From assembly GCF_022554085.1 (NCBI RefSeq), contig NZ_JAKFYR010000007.1, forward strand, positions 1 to 34,912: DNA of 34,912 nt, in the 5' to 3' direction. Source of the stretch: Rhodococcus sp. CH91. GTDB taxonomy: Bacteria > Actinomycetota > Actinomycetes > Mycobacteriales > Mycobacteriaceae. Of the stretch, positions 21,083 through 29,270 are shown piece after piece; the stretch's first letter is position 1; each line of letters opens with the position of its first letter. The position numbers were made by a program, and so were the translations under genes. A model generated the notes under the pieces. That model did not search any database, was not told the origin of the DNA, and saw only the letters and a program-made list of their open reading frames with translations.

Positions 21083-21358
21083 TCAGTTCCCGATCGAGAA
21101 GCCCGCCTCGACGTCGGCGCTCGAGTACGACTGGAACGCGATGTGGGTGACGGTCTTCGTCACCCCTTCGATCTTGTTGATGCCGCGAGTGACGACCTCG
21201 GCGATCTGCTCGTGGTCCCGTACTCGGACCACGGCGACGAGATCGACGTCCCCCGCGCAGGAGTACACGGTATCGACGCCCTCGAGATCGGCCACCGCCT
21301 GCGCGGTCTCGGGGATGCGGTGTGCCTCGGCATCGATCAGGACGATCGCGTTGATCAT
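21083..21358 (-). CDS. Stand-alone Lrp/AsnC effector-binding (RAM) domain protein
   Basis: 91 aa. The whole protein is a ligand-binding RAM domain (INAIVLIDAEAHRIPETAQA, GVDTVYSCAGDVDLVAVVRV, INKIEGVTKTVTHIAF) without the N-terminal helix-turn-helix of full Lrp regulators. Such single-domain proteins form ring-like oligomers that bind amino acids or related small molecules. GGAGA lies 6-10 nt before ATG 21358. It follows the exonuclease/GIY-YIG gene after 31 bp, so the two are probably cotranscribed. Without a DNA-binding domain it may act as a partner of another Lrp protein; ligand unknown. Confidence 0.9.
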   Translation of the reverse strand: MINAIVLIDAEAHRIPETAQAVADLEGVDTVYSCAGDVDLVAVVRVRDHEQIAEVVTRGINKIEGVTKTVTHIAFQSYSSADVEAGFSIGN

Positions 21359-21389
21359 GTGGTCTCCTTCGCCTTCCTCAGGGATTCCC

Positions 21390-23216
21390 TCAGCCTATGC
21401 GGTGGGCGACGTCGGTGGAGAGGGCCCCGTGGACGGCGCGGGCGTCGCGGGCGAGTTCGGCCCAGGCGCTCCACCGGCCGGCGCCACGCGCCGGCTCGCA
21501 CCAACCGTGACTGGCGCGCACGATGCGGACTCCGTCGCCGTCCAGCCATCGCGCCACGAGTCCGATCTCCTCCGGTGATGCGCCGCGCAGCGGACCCGGT
21601 GACGGGCGCACGGTCTCGGCGCCGGCGACGATCGCCTCCACGACCGGCATCGGGGCCACGCGGCGCGGTGCCACTCCGGCAGAGGCGAGCCGTCCGGCGC
21701 GGATCACCGCGAAGTCCCATCCGCCTTCGGCGCGGGGCCGTGCGGCGATCAGTTCGTCGACCGCCGCCAGTGAGGCCAGGCGCTGGGTGCGCCGCAGGGC
21801 GGCCAGTGCGGTCGCCAGCCGGTCGCGCAGACGGGCCGCATTCTCGAACAGCTGGTCGTGCACCAGGGTGGAGAGCCGGTCGTGGATCTCGTCGACCGCC
21901 TCGTCGGCGGTGCCGCGCACGATCGCGCGTGCGTGCTCCACCTGACCCGCATACGCAGAGAAGTCCTGAACGCCGAATCGCGCTGCCGCGCACCCGCCGA
22001 CCGCCACGGGTGGGCAGCGGTCGCCGTGCCGGGCCGTACGCCCGATCCGGCGGGTGCACGTCCGCAGACCGCACATCTCCGCGAGGAGCGCTGCGACATC
22101 GGCCGCGTCGGCGCGGACCGAGAACGGACCCGTCGCATCGGGGCCCGGTGTGCGGCTCACGGCGAACCGGGGAAAGGCCTCGTCGGTCAGGACGATCCAC
22201 CAGCCTCGCATCGGATATTTCGACCTGCGGTTGTACGGAGGGGTGTGGGCAGCGAGCAGGCGGAGTTCGCGCACGCCCGCCTCGAGTCCGTGGGCGCATT
22301 CGACATGGTCGATGCGGGTGGTCAGCGCGACCATCTCCCGGAGCCGTGGTCTCGTCTCCGAGCCCGTGAAATAGGTACGGACGCGCCGGTGCAGGTCGAC
22401 GGCCGTGCCCACGTAGAGCACCTCGTCGGAGGGGCCCCGGAACATGTAGACGCCGGGCTTACGGGGAAGGTGCGCGGCGAGGGCACGTTTGGCGCGTTGT
22501 TCGGCGGTGACGACGGGAAGGTAGTCGCGCAGCTCGGTGAGACTGTGCACGCCCTGATTGCCGACACGTTCGATGAGTGCGTGCAGGACGTCGACGGTGG
22601 CGCGTGCGTCGTCCAGCGCGCGGTGGGTGGGGACGGTGGAGACGCGGAACAGTTCGGCCAGTGCCGACAGCTTCACGGACGGGGCTTCGTCCCGCCCGAG
22701 GACACGGCGGGCCAGTTTGACGGTGCACAGCACCTGGAAGCGGGGCCAGGGAAGCTCGCATCGGGTGGCGGCAGCCTTCAGGAATCCGACGTCGAAGCCT
22801 GCGTTGTGCGCGACGAGCACCGCTCCGCACGCGAACTCGAGGAAGGCGGGCAGTACCTCCTCGATCTTCGGTGCCGCGTAGACCATCGCAGTGGTGATAC
22901 CGGTGAGCTGCACGATGTACGGAGGAATGGGCCGGCCCGGGTCGACGAGGGTGGCGAACTCGCCGAGTACCTCTCCGCCGCGGATCTTCACCGCGCCGAT
23001 CTCGGTGATGGCGTCGTCGGCGGCTCTCCCTCCGGTGGTCTCGAGGTCGACGACGACGAAGGTGGTCTCGCGCAGCGGTGTGTCGAGTTCGTCGAAGCCG
23101 AGTTGGACTCCGATGCCGGAGGAGCGGGGATCGATTCCGGAGTCCTGTCGTTCGTGGAAGGCAGGGTCGGGAGATCGTCGCGGGGAAGTGGTGCCGAAAG
23201 GCCGCGGCGAGGTCAT
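21390..23216 (-). CDS. DEDDh 3'-5' exonuclease fused to a GIY-YIG (UvrC-like) nuclease domain
   Basis: 608 aa. After a disordered N-terminus, residues 50-215 form a DnaQ-type exonuclease with the full DEDDh set: D57 and E59 ([10 protein letters not shown]), D142 ([10 protein letters not shown]), H198 and D203 ([11 protein letters not shown]). Residues 250-335 are a GIY-YIG domain ([28 protein letters not shown]) as in the N-terminal half of UvrC and in Cho. The remaining ~270 residues include a cysteine-bearing segment ([11 protein letters not shown] to GGCAAARFG) and a helical UvrBC-like hairpin. The architecture matches Rv2191. Probable role in DNA repair, giving incision plus end trimming in one protein; inferred from domains. 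Confidence 0.92.
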   Translation of the reverse strand: MTSPRPFGTTSPRRSPDPAFHERQDSGIDPRSSGIGVQLGFDELDTPLRETTFVVVDLETTGGRAADDAITEIGAVKIRGGEVLGEFATLVDPGRPIPPYIVQLTGITTAMVYAAPKIEEVLPAFLEFACGAVLVAHNAGFDVGFLKAAATRCELPWPRFQVLCTVKLARRVLGRDEAPSVKLSALAELFRVSTVPTHRALDDARATVDVLHALIERVGNQGVHSLTELRDYLPVVTAEQRAKRALAAHLPRKPGVYMFRGPSDEVLYVGTAVDLHRRVRTYFTGSETRPRLREMVALTTRIDHVECAHGLEAGVRELRLLAAHTPPYNRRSKYPMRGWWIVLTDEAFPRFAVSRTPGPDATGPFSVRADAADVAALLAEMCGLRTCTRRIGRTARHGDRCPPVAVGGCAAARFGVQDFSAYAGQVEHARAIVRGTADEAVDEIHDRLSTLVHDQLFENAARLRDRLATALAALRRTQRLASLAAVDELIAARPRAEGGWDFAVIRAGRLASAGVAPRRVAPMPVVEAIVAGAETVRPSPGPLRGASPEEIGLVARWLDGDGVRIVRASHGWCEPARGAGRWSAWAELARDARAVHGALSTDVAHRIG

Positions 23217-23584
23217 GGGGCGAGCCTAGGAATGCGCACCGACATCCCGTTCCGGGGCCTCCGGAAAACCTGTCGAGACGAGGATCACAGACCGTTTTCG
23301 GTGCGGTTCGGCGGGGTATTCGCGGCCCCGGAAACCGACCGATCGGCCTCCGTGGATGTATTCGGTCGAATCGGGCGCGAGGCATACACGTCCGGTGTCC
23401 GGGGGAAAGCCTGACCTGCGATCCTGTCGGTGGAAACGGTCATTTCCGGCGGCGGTCCGTGCTCGGCCCGGTCATGATCACGTACCGTCCCTCTCTCTGT
23501 TATCTCGCCGTTATCGGACCGTTGCCGAGGCTGGGTGTTACTGCGCAAATCGGGCGTGGGAGGCGGCTGTCCGCTGCGATGGTC

Positions 23585-23613
23585 TCGACTTCACCGATGC
23601 CGTTTCGTAATCT
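23585..23613 (+). promoter_or_regulatory. Probable promoter of the riboswitch-controlled NlpC/P60 gene
   Basis: TCGACT (23585-23590, four of six bases of TTGACA) and TAATCT (23608-23613) are separated by 17 bp. Transcription would start near 23620, about 50 nt before the riboswitch aptamer. Confidence 0.45.
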
Positions 23614-23669
23614 TTTCGAGACCGAGCGGAGAGTTTTCCGGCCCATTCCGGATCGGAGCCGCGCGGTTA

Positions 23670-23814
23670 CCGCCTAATCGGCCCTTCCACTGTTCTCGGG
23701 AGGTCCGAGCCGGGGACCCACCTAGTAGTACTCGGGGTGAATCCCCTCTGCCCGTCGGGGCGAGGGGTAGGGCTGATCTTCCGGCCCGAACCCGTCAGCT
23801 AACTCGGTCGGCGG
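23670..23814 (+). ncRNA. c-di-AMP riboswitch (ydaO-yuaA family)
   Basis: The conserved ydaO aptamer blocks are present in order: GCCGGGGACCCA (about 23709-23720), GGGGTGAATCC (23734-23744), GGGGTAGGG (23764-23772) and CCCGAACCCGTCAGCTAAC (23785-23803). The closing helix P1 is CCGCC (23670-23674) with GGCGG (23810-23814). This class binds cyclic di-AMP and in Actinobacteria often precedes cell-wall hydrolase genes, usually switching them off. Here it ends 30 nt before the GTG of an NlpC/P60 hydrolase. A possible expression platform is GGGTG (23813-23817), which overlaps P1, pairing with CACCC (23836-23840) around the GGAG ribosome site. Confidence 0.93.
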
Positions 23815-23844
23815 GTGAACGGAAGAAACGGAGCACACCCCCTC

Positions 23845-24426
23845 GTGGTCTCGAACAACAGCAAGCGCAATGTCCGGCGCGCTCTCGTCGTCGGCGCCAT
23901 CGCTCTCGGAGCCGTCACCGTCTCGGCCGGTCCGGCGATGGCCGACACGATCGACATCCCCGGGGTCGGATCGTTCGACCTCCCCGCCGGCGTGACCGTG
24001 CCGCCGGAGGTCGCGAACCTCCTCCCGCCGGCGCCCGAGAACGTCCCCACCGTTCCGGCTGCGTCCTTCTCGGCGCCCTACAGCTCGGTCGGGCAGCGTG
24101 CTGCCGACGCGGCGCAGTCGAAGATCGGTGCCCCCTACGTCTACGGTGCGGCCGGCCCGCACTCCTTCGACTGCTCGGGTCTCGTGCAGTGGGCCTACAA
24201 GCAGGCCGGGTTGAACGTCCCGCGTACGAGCTACGAGCAGGCATCCGCCGGCACCCCGGTCGACATCGCCGCTCTCCAGCCCGGCGACGTCGTCTCGTTC
24301 TACGGCGGAAGCCATACCGGTATCTACATCGGCGGTGGCAACATCGTGCACGCCTCGACCTCGAGCCAGCCGGTCAAGATCGCGCCGCTGAACTCGATGC
24401 CTGTCGACGGAGCGCGCCGCTTCTGA
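23845..24426 (+). CDS. Secreted NlpC/P60 peptidoglycan endopeptidase under riboswitch control
   Basis: 193 aa. Sec signal peptide (basic NNSKRNVRRALVV, hydrophobic core, AMA cleavage near residue 33), a Pro/Ala-rich linker (about 34-85), then a C-terminal NlpC/P60 domain with catalytic C110 (FDCSGLVQWAYK), H157 (SHTGIYIG) and H169 (IVHAS). It should cut between D-iGlu and mDAP in peptide stems. Start: GTG 23845, 11 nt after GGAG; an in-frame GTG at 23815 lies inside the riboswitch P1 helix and is rejected. The next gene is a larger paralogue with the same domain. A hairpin separates them. Confidence 0.94.
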   Translation: MVSNNSKRNVRRALVVGAIALGAVTVSAGPAMADTIDIPGVGSFDLPAGVTVPPEVANLLPPAPENVPTVPAASFSAPYSSVGQRAADAAQSKIGAPYVYGAAGPHSFDCSGLVQWAYKQAGLNVPRTSYEQASAGTPVDIAALQPGDVVSFYGGSHTGIYIGGGNIVHASTSSQPVKIAPLNSMPVDGARRF

Positions 24427-24447
24427 TCGACCGTCGCGTCCGCGAGG

Positions 24448-24479
24448 AGGGCGGGTCCGGCACATGCCGGGCCCGCCCT
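24448..24479 (+). terminator. 14-bp hairpin after the first NlpC/P60 gene
   Basis: Arms 24448-24461 and 24466-24479 pair with a single G-U, around ACAT, 21 bp after the stop codon. A short T run follows (CCCTTTCG), closer to a classical terminator than the others here. Confidence 0.78.
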
Positions 24480-24542
24480 TTCGTCTGCCGGCGAGGACTC
24501 TGCGATCACATATCGCGCTCTCGTGTAGGCGCTACCCGCTAG

Positions 24543-24572
24543 TAGACACAAACCTATGCGATTCCGTAACCT
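24543..24572 (+). promoter_or_regulatory. Probable promoter of the second NlpC/P60 gene
   Basis: TAGACA (24543-24548) and TAACCT (24567-24572) are separated by 18 bp, in a locally AT-richer stretch. Start of transcription would be near 24579, leaving a leader of about 27 nt with GGGAAAGG. No riboswitch lies in this leader. Confidence 0.45.
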
Positions 24573-24605
24573 GATCGAGACCTTTGGGAAAGGATGCGAG
24601 ACCCC

Positions 24606-25682
24606 GTGGTTTCCGACAGGACGAAGCACGTCGTTCGAGCGCCGGGTGCGCGACGAACCGGCCGCCCGGCTCTCGTCGTCACCCTGATTCTGATGATCCT
24701 CGGTTTCACCGTCTCCCCGGTGACGGCACAGCCGGCCGCGGAGAGCCCCACCGCGCGTCTCGAGCATCTCGCCGACCTGTCGCGCCGATCGGAACAGGCG
24801 ACCGAGGCATTGCACGCCGCCGGCATGGACCTCGAGGCGAAGGCGGCGGCGCAGCAGGAGGCGGAGCTCCGCGCCGCGCAGGCCGACGAGGCTCTCGGCG
24901 TCGCCCGCGCCGACATCGCCCGCTTCAAGCCCACTGTCGACAAGCTCGCGCGGGCCAACTATCGCGGGGCACGCACCAACCGTCTGTTCGCGGTGATGGT
25001 GAGCGACTCCCCGCAGCAGATGCTCGACCAGATGGTGCTTCTCGACGTACTCGGTGAGCAGACGGCTCGGGAGGTCGACGGCTTCCGGACGGCCACCGCT
25101 GCCGCTGCGGAGGCCGCCGCGGCCGCACAGCAGGCGGCCGACGAGGCGCGAACCGCCGCCGAGCAGGCCCGGACCCTCCGCGACGACCTGCAACGTAAAC
25201 AGGCCGAACTCGAACAGCAGATCGAAGGTGTTCTCGATGCCTTCGAGGCCCTGAGCGACGAGGAGAAGGCCGCACTCGCCGGCACCCCCTTCCCGCCCGG
25301 CCTCGACGCCGAGAAGATCCTGCAGCATCTCGTGCCCGGGAGTAACGGAGCCGCCGTCCGCGCGGCACTGTCCCGCATCGGCTCGCCGTACGTCTGGGGC
25401 GCGACCGGACCCGACCAATTCGACTGTTCCGGACTCATGGTGTGGGCGTACAAGCAGGTCGGCAAGGCGCTACCGCGCTCGAGCCAGGCCCAGGCGCAGG
25501 GTGGTGTCTCCGTCTCCCGCGCCAATCTGCAGCCCGGTGACCTCGTGATCTTCTACGACGACGCCTCCCATGTCGGCATGTACGTCGGTGACGGCAACAT
25601 GGTCCACGCCTCCACCTTCGGGGTGCCGGTGAAGGTCCAGTCGATCGATCGATTCCCGTTCCACAGCGCCCGGCGGTACTGA
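24606..25682 (+). CDS. Coiled-coil NlpC/P60 peptidoglycan endopeptidase (RipC-like)
   Basis: 358 aa. Signal peptide (hydrophobic LVVTLILMILGFTV, cleavage near residue 41), a long Ala/Glu/Arg-rich coiled coil (about 45-215, RLEHLADLSRRSEQATEAL and later AAEQARTLRDDLQRKQAELE), then the NlpC/P60 domain with C274 (FDCSGLM), H322 (SHVGMYVG) and H334 (MVHAS). The layout matches RipC (Rv2190c), which is activated at the membrane by FtsEX through its coiled coil. Start: ATG 24594 directly touches the GGGAAAGG site, so GTG 24606 is preferred; it also gives the same VVS beginning as the upstream paralogue. The alternative would add four residues. Confidence 0.93.
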   Translation: MVSDRTKHVVRAPGARRTGRPALVVTLILMILGFTVSPVTAQPAAESPTARLEHLADLSRRSEQATEALHAAGMDLEAKAAAQQEAELRAAQADEALGVARADIARFKPTVDKLARANYRGARTNRLFAVMVSDSPQQMLDQMVLLDVLGEQTAREVDGFRTATAAAAEAAAAAQQAADEARTAAEQARTLRDDLQRKQAELEQQIEGVLDAFEALSDEEKAALAGTPFPPGLDAEKILQHLVPGSNGAAVRAALSRIGSPYVWGATGPDQFDCSGLMVWAYKQVGKALPRSSQAQAQGGVSVSRANLQPGDLVIFYDDASHVGMYVGDGNMVHASTFGVPVKVQSIDRFPFHSARRY

Positions 25683-25744
25683 ACCGGCACGGACGGGAGC
25701 TCGCTGCCGCGGAGGGTGCACCGGCGGAGCGGCAGGCGCCGACC

Positions 25745-25750
25745 TAGACT
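25745..25750 (+). promoter_or_regulatory. -10 box (TAGACT) of the metallopeptidase gene, leaderless
   Basis: TAGACT is followed by exactly 6 nt and GTG 25757. No ribosome site exists between them, so the transcript should begin at the start codon. Confidence 0.58.
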
Positions 25751-25756
25751 GACGCG

Positions 25757-27085
25757 GTGCCTGCGCGTTCGTTCACTTTTGCCGGTACCCGCAGATGGGA
25801 ACGCCTCGGCCTCGCCGGCCTCGTGCTTGCACTCGTCACCGCGGGCGTGTTGCTCGCGGTCGACCCGGCCGGGACGGGCAGTGCCGACGCGGGTGTGAGA
25901 GCCGACCTGCAGGCCGTGCTCGACGAGTGGGGACGCGCGGTCCGAGCCGGTGACGCCCAGGCGCTTCCCGCCGTGATCGACGAATCCTCCCCGGTTCTCC
26001 TCGAGGCGGAACGGAGAAGGACCGCCGCGATCGCCTCGGTTCCCCTCGCGGACTTCGGCTACGAGCTCGCCCCCGAACCCGAGCTTCCGGCCCCCACCGA
26101 CATCCTCGCTCGGTTCGGTACCGACGAGGTGCGGGTCCACCGTGTGCGCCTCCGGTTCGCGGTGGACGGCATCGACGACCTCCCGACCTACCGTCCGGTG
26201 ACCGTGCTGTTCGTGCACCGACCCCAGGGCTGGCGGATCGCCGACGACGCCCCCGTCCTCGCCGGCACGACCAGCGCGACCTGGCGAGGGCCCTGGGATC
26301 ACGGTCCGCTGCACGTCGCCGAAGCGGAGACCGAGGGTGGGCGATCACTCGTGATCGGTCACCCGGACGACGCCGCCTTCATCGACGAGGCGGCACGCGA
26401 ACTGCCCGCCGCGGTCGACTCCGTCGACGACCTGTGGGGCGGCGACTGGTCCAGGCGGGCCCTCGTGGTCGTCACGTCCTCCCGCCAGGAGTTCACCCAT
26501 CTCGTCGGCCCGGATCACGACGGTGACGAGATCGCGGCGGTCGCGGTTTCCGACGAGGTGGACCACGGCCGAGGTGTCGCGACCGGGCAGCGGATCGTCT
26601 TCAATCCCGCGGCGAGCAGCCGGCTCGACGGCACCTCGCTGCGCGTGGTCCTCGCCCACGAGATGGTGCACGTCGCGGCACGGACCGAGACCGTCGACGG
26701 TTCCCCGATGTGGATCCTCGAGGGTTTCGCCGATTACATCGGTCATCGCACGGTGGCGGACGACGGCGTCGGGCCGCAGGTCGACGTGCGGCGGATCGCG
26801 CCGACGCTGACCGCCCGGATCCGCTCGTCCGGCGTACCGGCGGGCCTCCCGGACGACGACGACTTCACGTCCGAGGACTCCGTGCTCGCTTACGAGACGG
26901 CCTGGTCGATCGCTGCGTTCACCGCGGCCGAGTTCGGACACGACCGGTTGGTCGCGCTGTACCGCGCGCTCGCAGCCGGTCCCGGCGCCGAGGACCGTCT
27001 CGATCGGGTGCTGACCGATCTGCTGGGCGTCGGCACCGCCGGTTTCGTCGACGGATGGGGACAGTGGCTCAGCGGGCGCGTCTGA
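25757..27085 (+). CDS. Membrane-anchored zinc metallopeptidase (peptidase MA-like)
   Basis: 442 aa. A single N-terminal transmembrane helix (about 17-34) puts the rest outside the membrane. Residues 45-165 form an NTF2/SnoaL-like segment (LQAVLDEWGRAVRAGDAQAL and VLFVHRPQGWRIADD). The C-terminal half is a gluzincin peptidase: HEMVH at 301-305 gives two zinc histidines and the catalytic glutamate, and E322 in WILEGFADYIG is the probable third ligand, as in MA-clan families. It ends with SLLGVG-type helices. Leaderless GTG start. It lies between the RipC-like hydrolase and pimB', so a role in envelope maturation is possible; substrate unknown. Confidence 0.88.
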   Translation: MPARSFTFAGTRRWERLGLAGLVLALVTAGVLLAVDPAGTGSADAGVRADLQAVLDEWGRAVRAGDAQALPAVIDESSPVLLEAERRRTAAIASVPLADFGYELAPEPELPAPTDILARFGTDEVRVHRVRLRFAVDGIDDLPTYRPVTVLFVHRPQGWRIADDAPVLAGTTSATWRGPWDHGPLHVAEAETEGGRSLVIGHPDDAAFIDEAARELPAAVDSVDDLWGGDWSRRALVVVTSSRQEFTHLVGPDHDGDEIAAVAVSDEVDHGRGVATGQRIVFNPAASSRLDGTSLRVVLAHEMVHVAARTETVDGSPMWILEGFADYIGHRTVADDGVGPQVDVRRIAPTLTARIRSSGVPAGLPDDDDFTSEDSVLAYETAWSIAAFTAAEFGHDRLVALYRALAAGPGAEDRLDRVLTDLLGVGTAGFVDGWGQWLSGRV

Positions 27086-27120
27086 CGACACCCCTGCGCC
27101 GAGTCGCGGGCCGCTCCTTC

Positions 27121-27126
27121 TACGGT
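27121..27126 (+). promoter_or_regulatory. -10 box (TACGGT) of pimB', leaderless
   Basis: TACGGT is followed by exactly 6 nt (GGACCC) and ATG 27133, with no ribosome site. It lies in the 47-bp gap after the metallopeptidase gene, giving pimB' its own promoter. Confidence 0.58.
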
Positions 27127-27132
27127 GGACCC

Positions 27133-28302
27133 ATGCCGAGGACCCTCCTGGTGACGAACGACTTCCCTCCCCGTCCCGGGGGCATCCAGTCGTATCTGCA
27201 CGCATTCACGAACCAGCTGCCGCCCGACGACCTCGTCGTCTACGCGCCGCGTTGGCGCGGCGACAGTCACGTGAAGTTCGACGCGCGTGCACCCTACGAA
27301 GTGGTTCGGCATCCCACGACGTTGATGCTTCCCACCCCGGACGTCGTACGGCGGGCGGCCCGGCTACTCGTCGATCACGACTGCGAGACCGTCTGGTTCG
27401 GAGCCGCCGCACCCCTGGCCACGATGGCGCCGCTGATGCGGCGTGCAGGGGCGCGCCGCATCGTCGCCAGTACACACGGCCACGAGGTGGGCTGGTCGAT
27501 GCTGCCCGGAGCCCGCCGGGCACTGCGGCAGATCGGCGATCACACCGACATCGTCACCTTCGTCAGCCGCTACACGCGCGGCCGGTTCGCCTCGGCCTTC
27601 GGTCCCGAGGCGGGACTCGAGCATCTTCCCTCCGGGGTCGACACGGACGTCTTCCGGCCCGATCCGGGTGCGCGCGCCGAACTGCGGTCCCGATACGGAC
27701 TCGGTGCCCGCCCCACCGTGCTGTGCCTGTCCCGGCTGGTGCCCCGCAAGGGGCAGGACATGCTCATCCGCGCGCTGCCCGAGATCCGCCGGCGCATCGA
27801 CGGCGCCGTTCTCGTCATCGTGGGAGGCGGGCCCTACGAGACACGGCTGCGGGAGCTCGCTCACCGCACCGGCGTCGATCGGCACGTCGTGTTCACCGGG
27901 ACGGTGCCCGCCGCCGAGCTCGCCGCCCACCACACCATCGCCGACGTGTTCGCGATGCCGTGCCGGACCCGCGGCGGCGGGCTCGACGTCGAGGGGCTCG
28001 GCATCGTGTACCTCGAGGCATCCGCGACCGGTGTGCCCGTCGTGGCCGGCCGGTCGGGCGGCGCACCCGAGACCGTGCGGGACGGCCGGACCGGTTTCGT
28101 CGTCGACGGCACCTCGGTGACAGCCGTCGCCACGGCGGTCTCCGGCGTCCTGGCCGACCGGGATCGTGCCGCCGCGATGGGCGCGGCCGGCCGCGAGTGG
28201 GTCTCTACCGACTGGCGGTGGGACGTCCTGGGCGCGAGACTGCGGGGCTTCCTCGACACCGCGGCGTATCCGCCGGAGGGCGCGGCGCGGTCGGCGGGGT
28301 GA
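27133..28302 (+). CDS. pimB: GDP-mannose-dependent PIM1 alpha-(1-6)-mannosyltransferase PimB'
   Basis: 389 aa, GT4-family GT-B glycosyltransferase. It adds the second mannose to phosphatidylinositol mannoside on the cytosolic membrane face. Marks: N-terminal RTLLVTNDFPPRPGGIQSYL with the acceptor loop, THGHEVGW near 115, SGVDTDVFRPD, donor-site segment LCLSRLVPRKGQDMLIRAL, and EGLGIVYLEASATGVPVVAG with the conserved E-x7-E. It corresponds to Rv2188c by sequence and place. The frame is open upstream within the metallopeptidase gene, but ATG 27133 is the family start and is preceded by a -10 box. It supports the view that the host makes PIM/LM/LAM glycolipids. Confidence 0.95.
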   Translation: MPRTLLVTNDFPPRPGGIQSYLHAFTNQLPPDDLVVYAPRWRGDSHVKFDARAPYEVVRHPTTLMLPTPDVVRRAARLLVDHDCETVWFGAAAPLATMAPLMRRAGARRIVASTHGHEVGWSMLPGARRALRQIGDHTDIVTFVSRYTRGRFASAFGPEAGLEHLPSGVDTDVFRPDPGARAELRSRYGLGARPTVLCLSRLVPRKGQDMLIRALPEIRRRIDGAVLVIVGGGPYETRLRELAHRTGVDRHVVFTGTVPAAELAAHHTIADVFAMPCRTRGGGLDVEGLGIVYLEASATGVPVVAGRSGGAPETVRDGRTGFVVDGTSVTAVATAVSGVLADRDRAAAMGAAGREWVSTDWRWDVLGARLRGFLDTAAYPPEGAARSAG

Positions 28303-28341
28303 CCTGACGGCGCGGACGCGCGATATGTGAAGCTGTCCTGC

Positions 28342-28731
28342 GTGAGCAGCATTCAGGTGGCCGACCAGACCTTCGTAGCGGCGCCCCCGGAGCGCATCGC
28401 AGCGGAGGTCGCGGCGCTCGACAGGTGGCGCGCGTGGTGGCCGGACCTCGCACTGACCGTGCGTGAGGACCGAGCCGAGAAGGGGATCCGCTGGGCCGTC
28501 TCCGGTCCGCTCGAGGGGACGATGGAGGTGTGGATCGAGCCCGTGCTCGACGGCGCGGTGATCCACTACTTCCTGCACTGCGAACCGACGGGCGTGGCTC
28601 CGGAGCGGGTCGCCGGTCTCGATCTCGCGGACATGAACCGGGTACGGCGCGTCCAGGGGAAGGTGATGACCTTCGAGATCAAGCAACGCCTCGAAGCAGG
28701 CCGTCCGGCCGGTGAACCGCCGCGCCCGTGA
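28342..28731 (+). CDS. SRPBCC-fold protein (polyketide cyclase/dehydrase-like), Rv2186c-type
   Basis: 129 aa. SRPBCC (START-like) beta-barrel pattern: DQTFVAAPPERIAAEVAALDRWRAWWPDLALTV at the N-terminus, then GIRWAVSGPLEGTMEVWIEPV, VIHYFLHCEPTG and a C-terminal long helix (GKVMTFEIKQRLEAGRP). Such folds bind hydrophobic ligands in an inner cavity; the ligand is unknown. Start GTG 28342 gives SSIQVADQTFV, the natural beginning of the fold; an in-frame GTG at 28327 would add five residues. A GAAGCT box ends 7 nt before GTG 28342, so this mRNA may be leaderless too. First of a run of envelope-adjacent genes behind pimB'. Confidence 0.86.
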   Translation: MSSIQVADQTFVAAPPERIAAEVAALDRWRAWWPDLALTVREDRAEKGIRWAVSGPLEGTMEVWIEPVLDGAVIHYFLHCEPTGVAPERVAGLDLADMNRVRRVQGKVMTFEIKQRLEAGRPAGEPPRP

Positions 28732-28832
28732 AGGATCGCATCCCGATACCGTAGTGCTGACGGTGCGTGACAGACCGTCGGAGCGGGACTCACAGGTGCA
28801 CCCGAGGTACCGAGAAAGGGAGCCTTCACCAC

Positions 28833-29270
28833 ATGGCCGAGAAGACCAAGAGGTCGATCACCATCGACGCGCCGGCCGAGCGTGTCATGGAGGTCATCGC
28901 AGATTTCGATGCCTACCCCACATGGGTGGAGGCGGCGAAGACCGTCGAGGTGATCGAACATCGCCCCGACGGGCGAGCCGAGCGGGTGCGCTTCGTCCTG
29001 GATGCGGGCATCGTCAAGGACACCTATGTCCTGCGGTACAAGTGGGCGTCCGACAACCGTGCGGTGAGCTGGGAACTCGAGAGCGGTGAGATCCAGAAAG
29101 CCCAGTCCGGTTCGTACGTACTCAACGAGACTCCGGACGGCACCACGGTCGTCGACTACCAGCTCACGGTCGATCTCACGATCCCGATGATCGGTCTGTT
29201 CAAGCGCAAGGCGGAGAAGGTCATCACCGATACCGCCCTCAAGGAACTCAAGAAGCAGGTGGAGAGCTGA
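28833..29270 (+). CDS. SRPBCC-fold lipid/hydrophobic-ligand-binding protein, Rv2185c (TB16.3)-type
   Basis: 145 aa. SRPBCC fold: KTKRSITIDAPAERVMEVIADFDAYPTWVEAAK, VRFVLDAGIVKDTYVLRYKW, VSWELESGEIQKAQSGSY, then the C-terminal helix IPMIGLFKRKAEKVITDTAL. It closely resembles mycobacterial TB16.3. ATG 28833 is chosen for GAAAGGGAG 8-16 nt upstream and because MAEKTKRSITID begins the fold. A possible promoter lies near 28747-28758 (TACCGT/TAGTGCT). Its stop overlaps the next gene as CTGA, tying it to an ArsA-like ATPase, so the two probably work together; the ligand is unknown. Confidence 0.92.
   Translation: MAEKTKRSITIDAPAERVMEVIADFDAYPTWVEAAKTVEVIEHRPDGRAERVRFVLDAGIVKDTYVLRYKWASDNRAVSWELESGEIQKAQSGSYVLNETPDGTTVVDYQLTVDLTIPMIGLFKRKAEKVITDTALKELKKQVES

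Larger units (their letters stand above)
23217..23844. other. 628-bp regulatory region upstream of the first NlpC/P60 gene
   Basis: No credible gene in 23217-23580: both strands break into short frames with poor codon bias, and base composition is less GC-skewed than coding neighbours. The 3' third holds a promoter candidate (23585-23613) and a c-di-AMP riboswitch (about 23670-23814), listed separately. Confidence 0.6.

Noticed and set aside
23815-23844. GTG 23815 as start of the first NlpC/P60 protein
   Set aside because: It directly follows the riboswitch P1 strand (23810-23814) and has no ribosome site; GTG 23845 has GGAG upstream and gives a clean signal peptide.
24594-24605. ATG 24594 as start of the second NlpC/P60 protein
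   Set aside because: The GGGAAAGG ribosome site touches this ATG with no spacing; GTG 24606 has usable spacing and matches the paralogue's VVS start.
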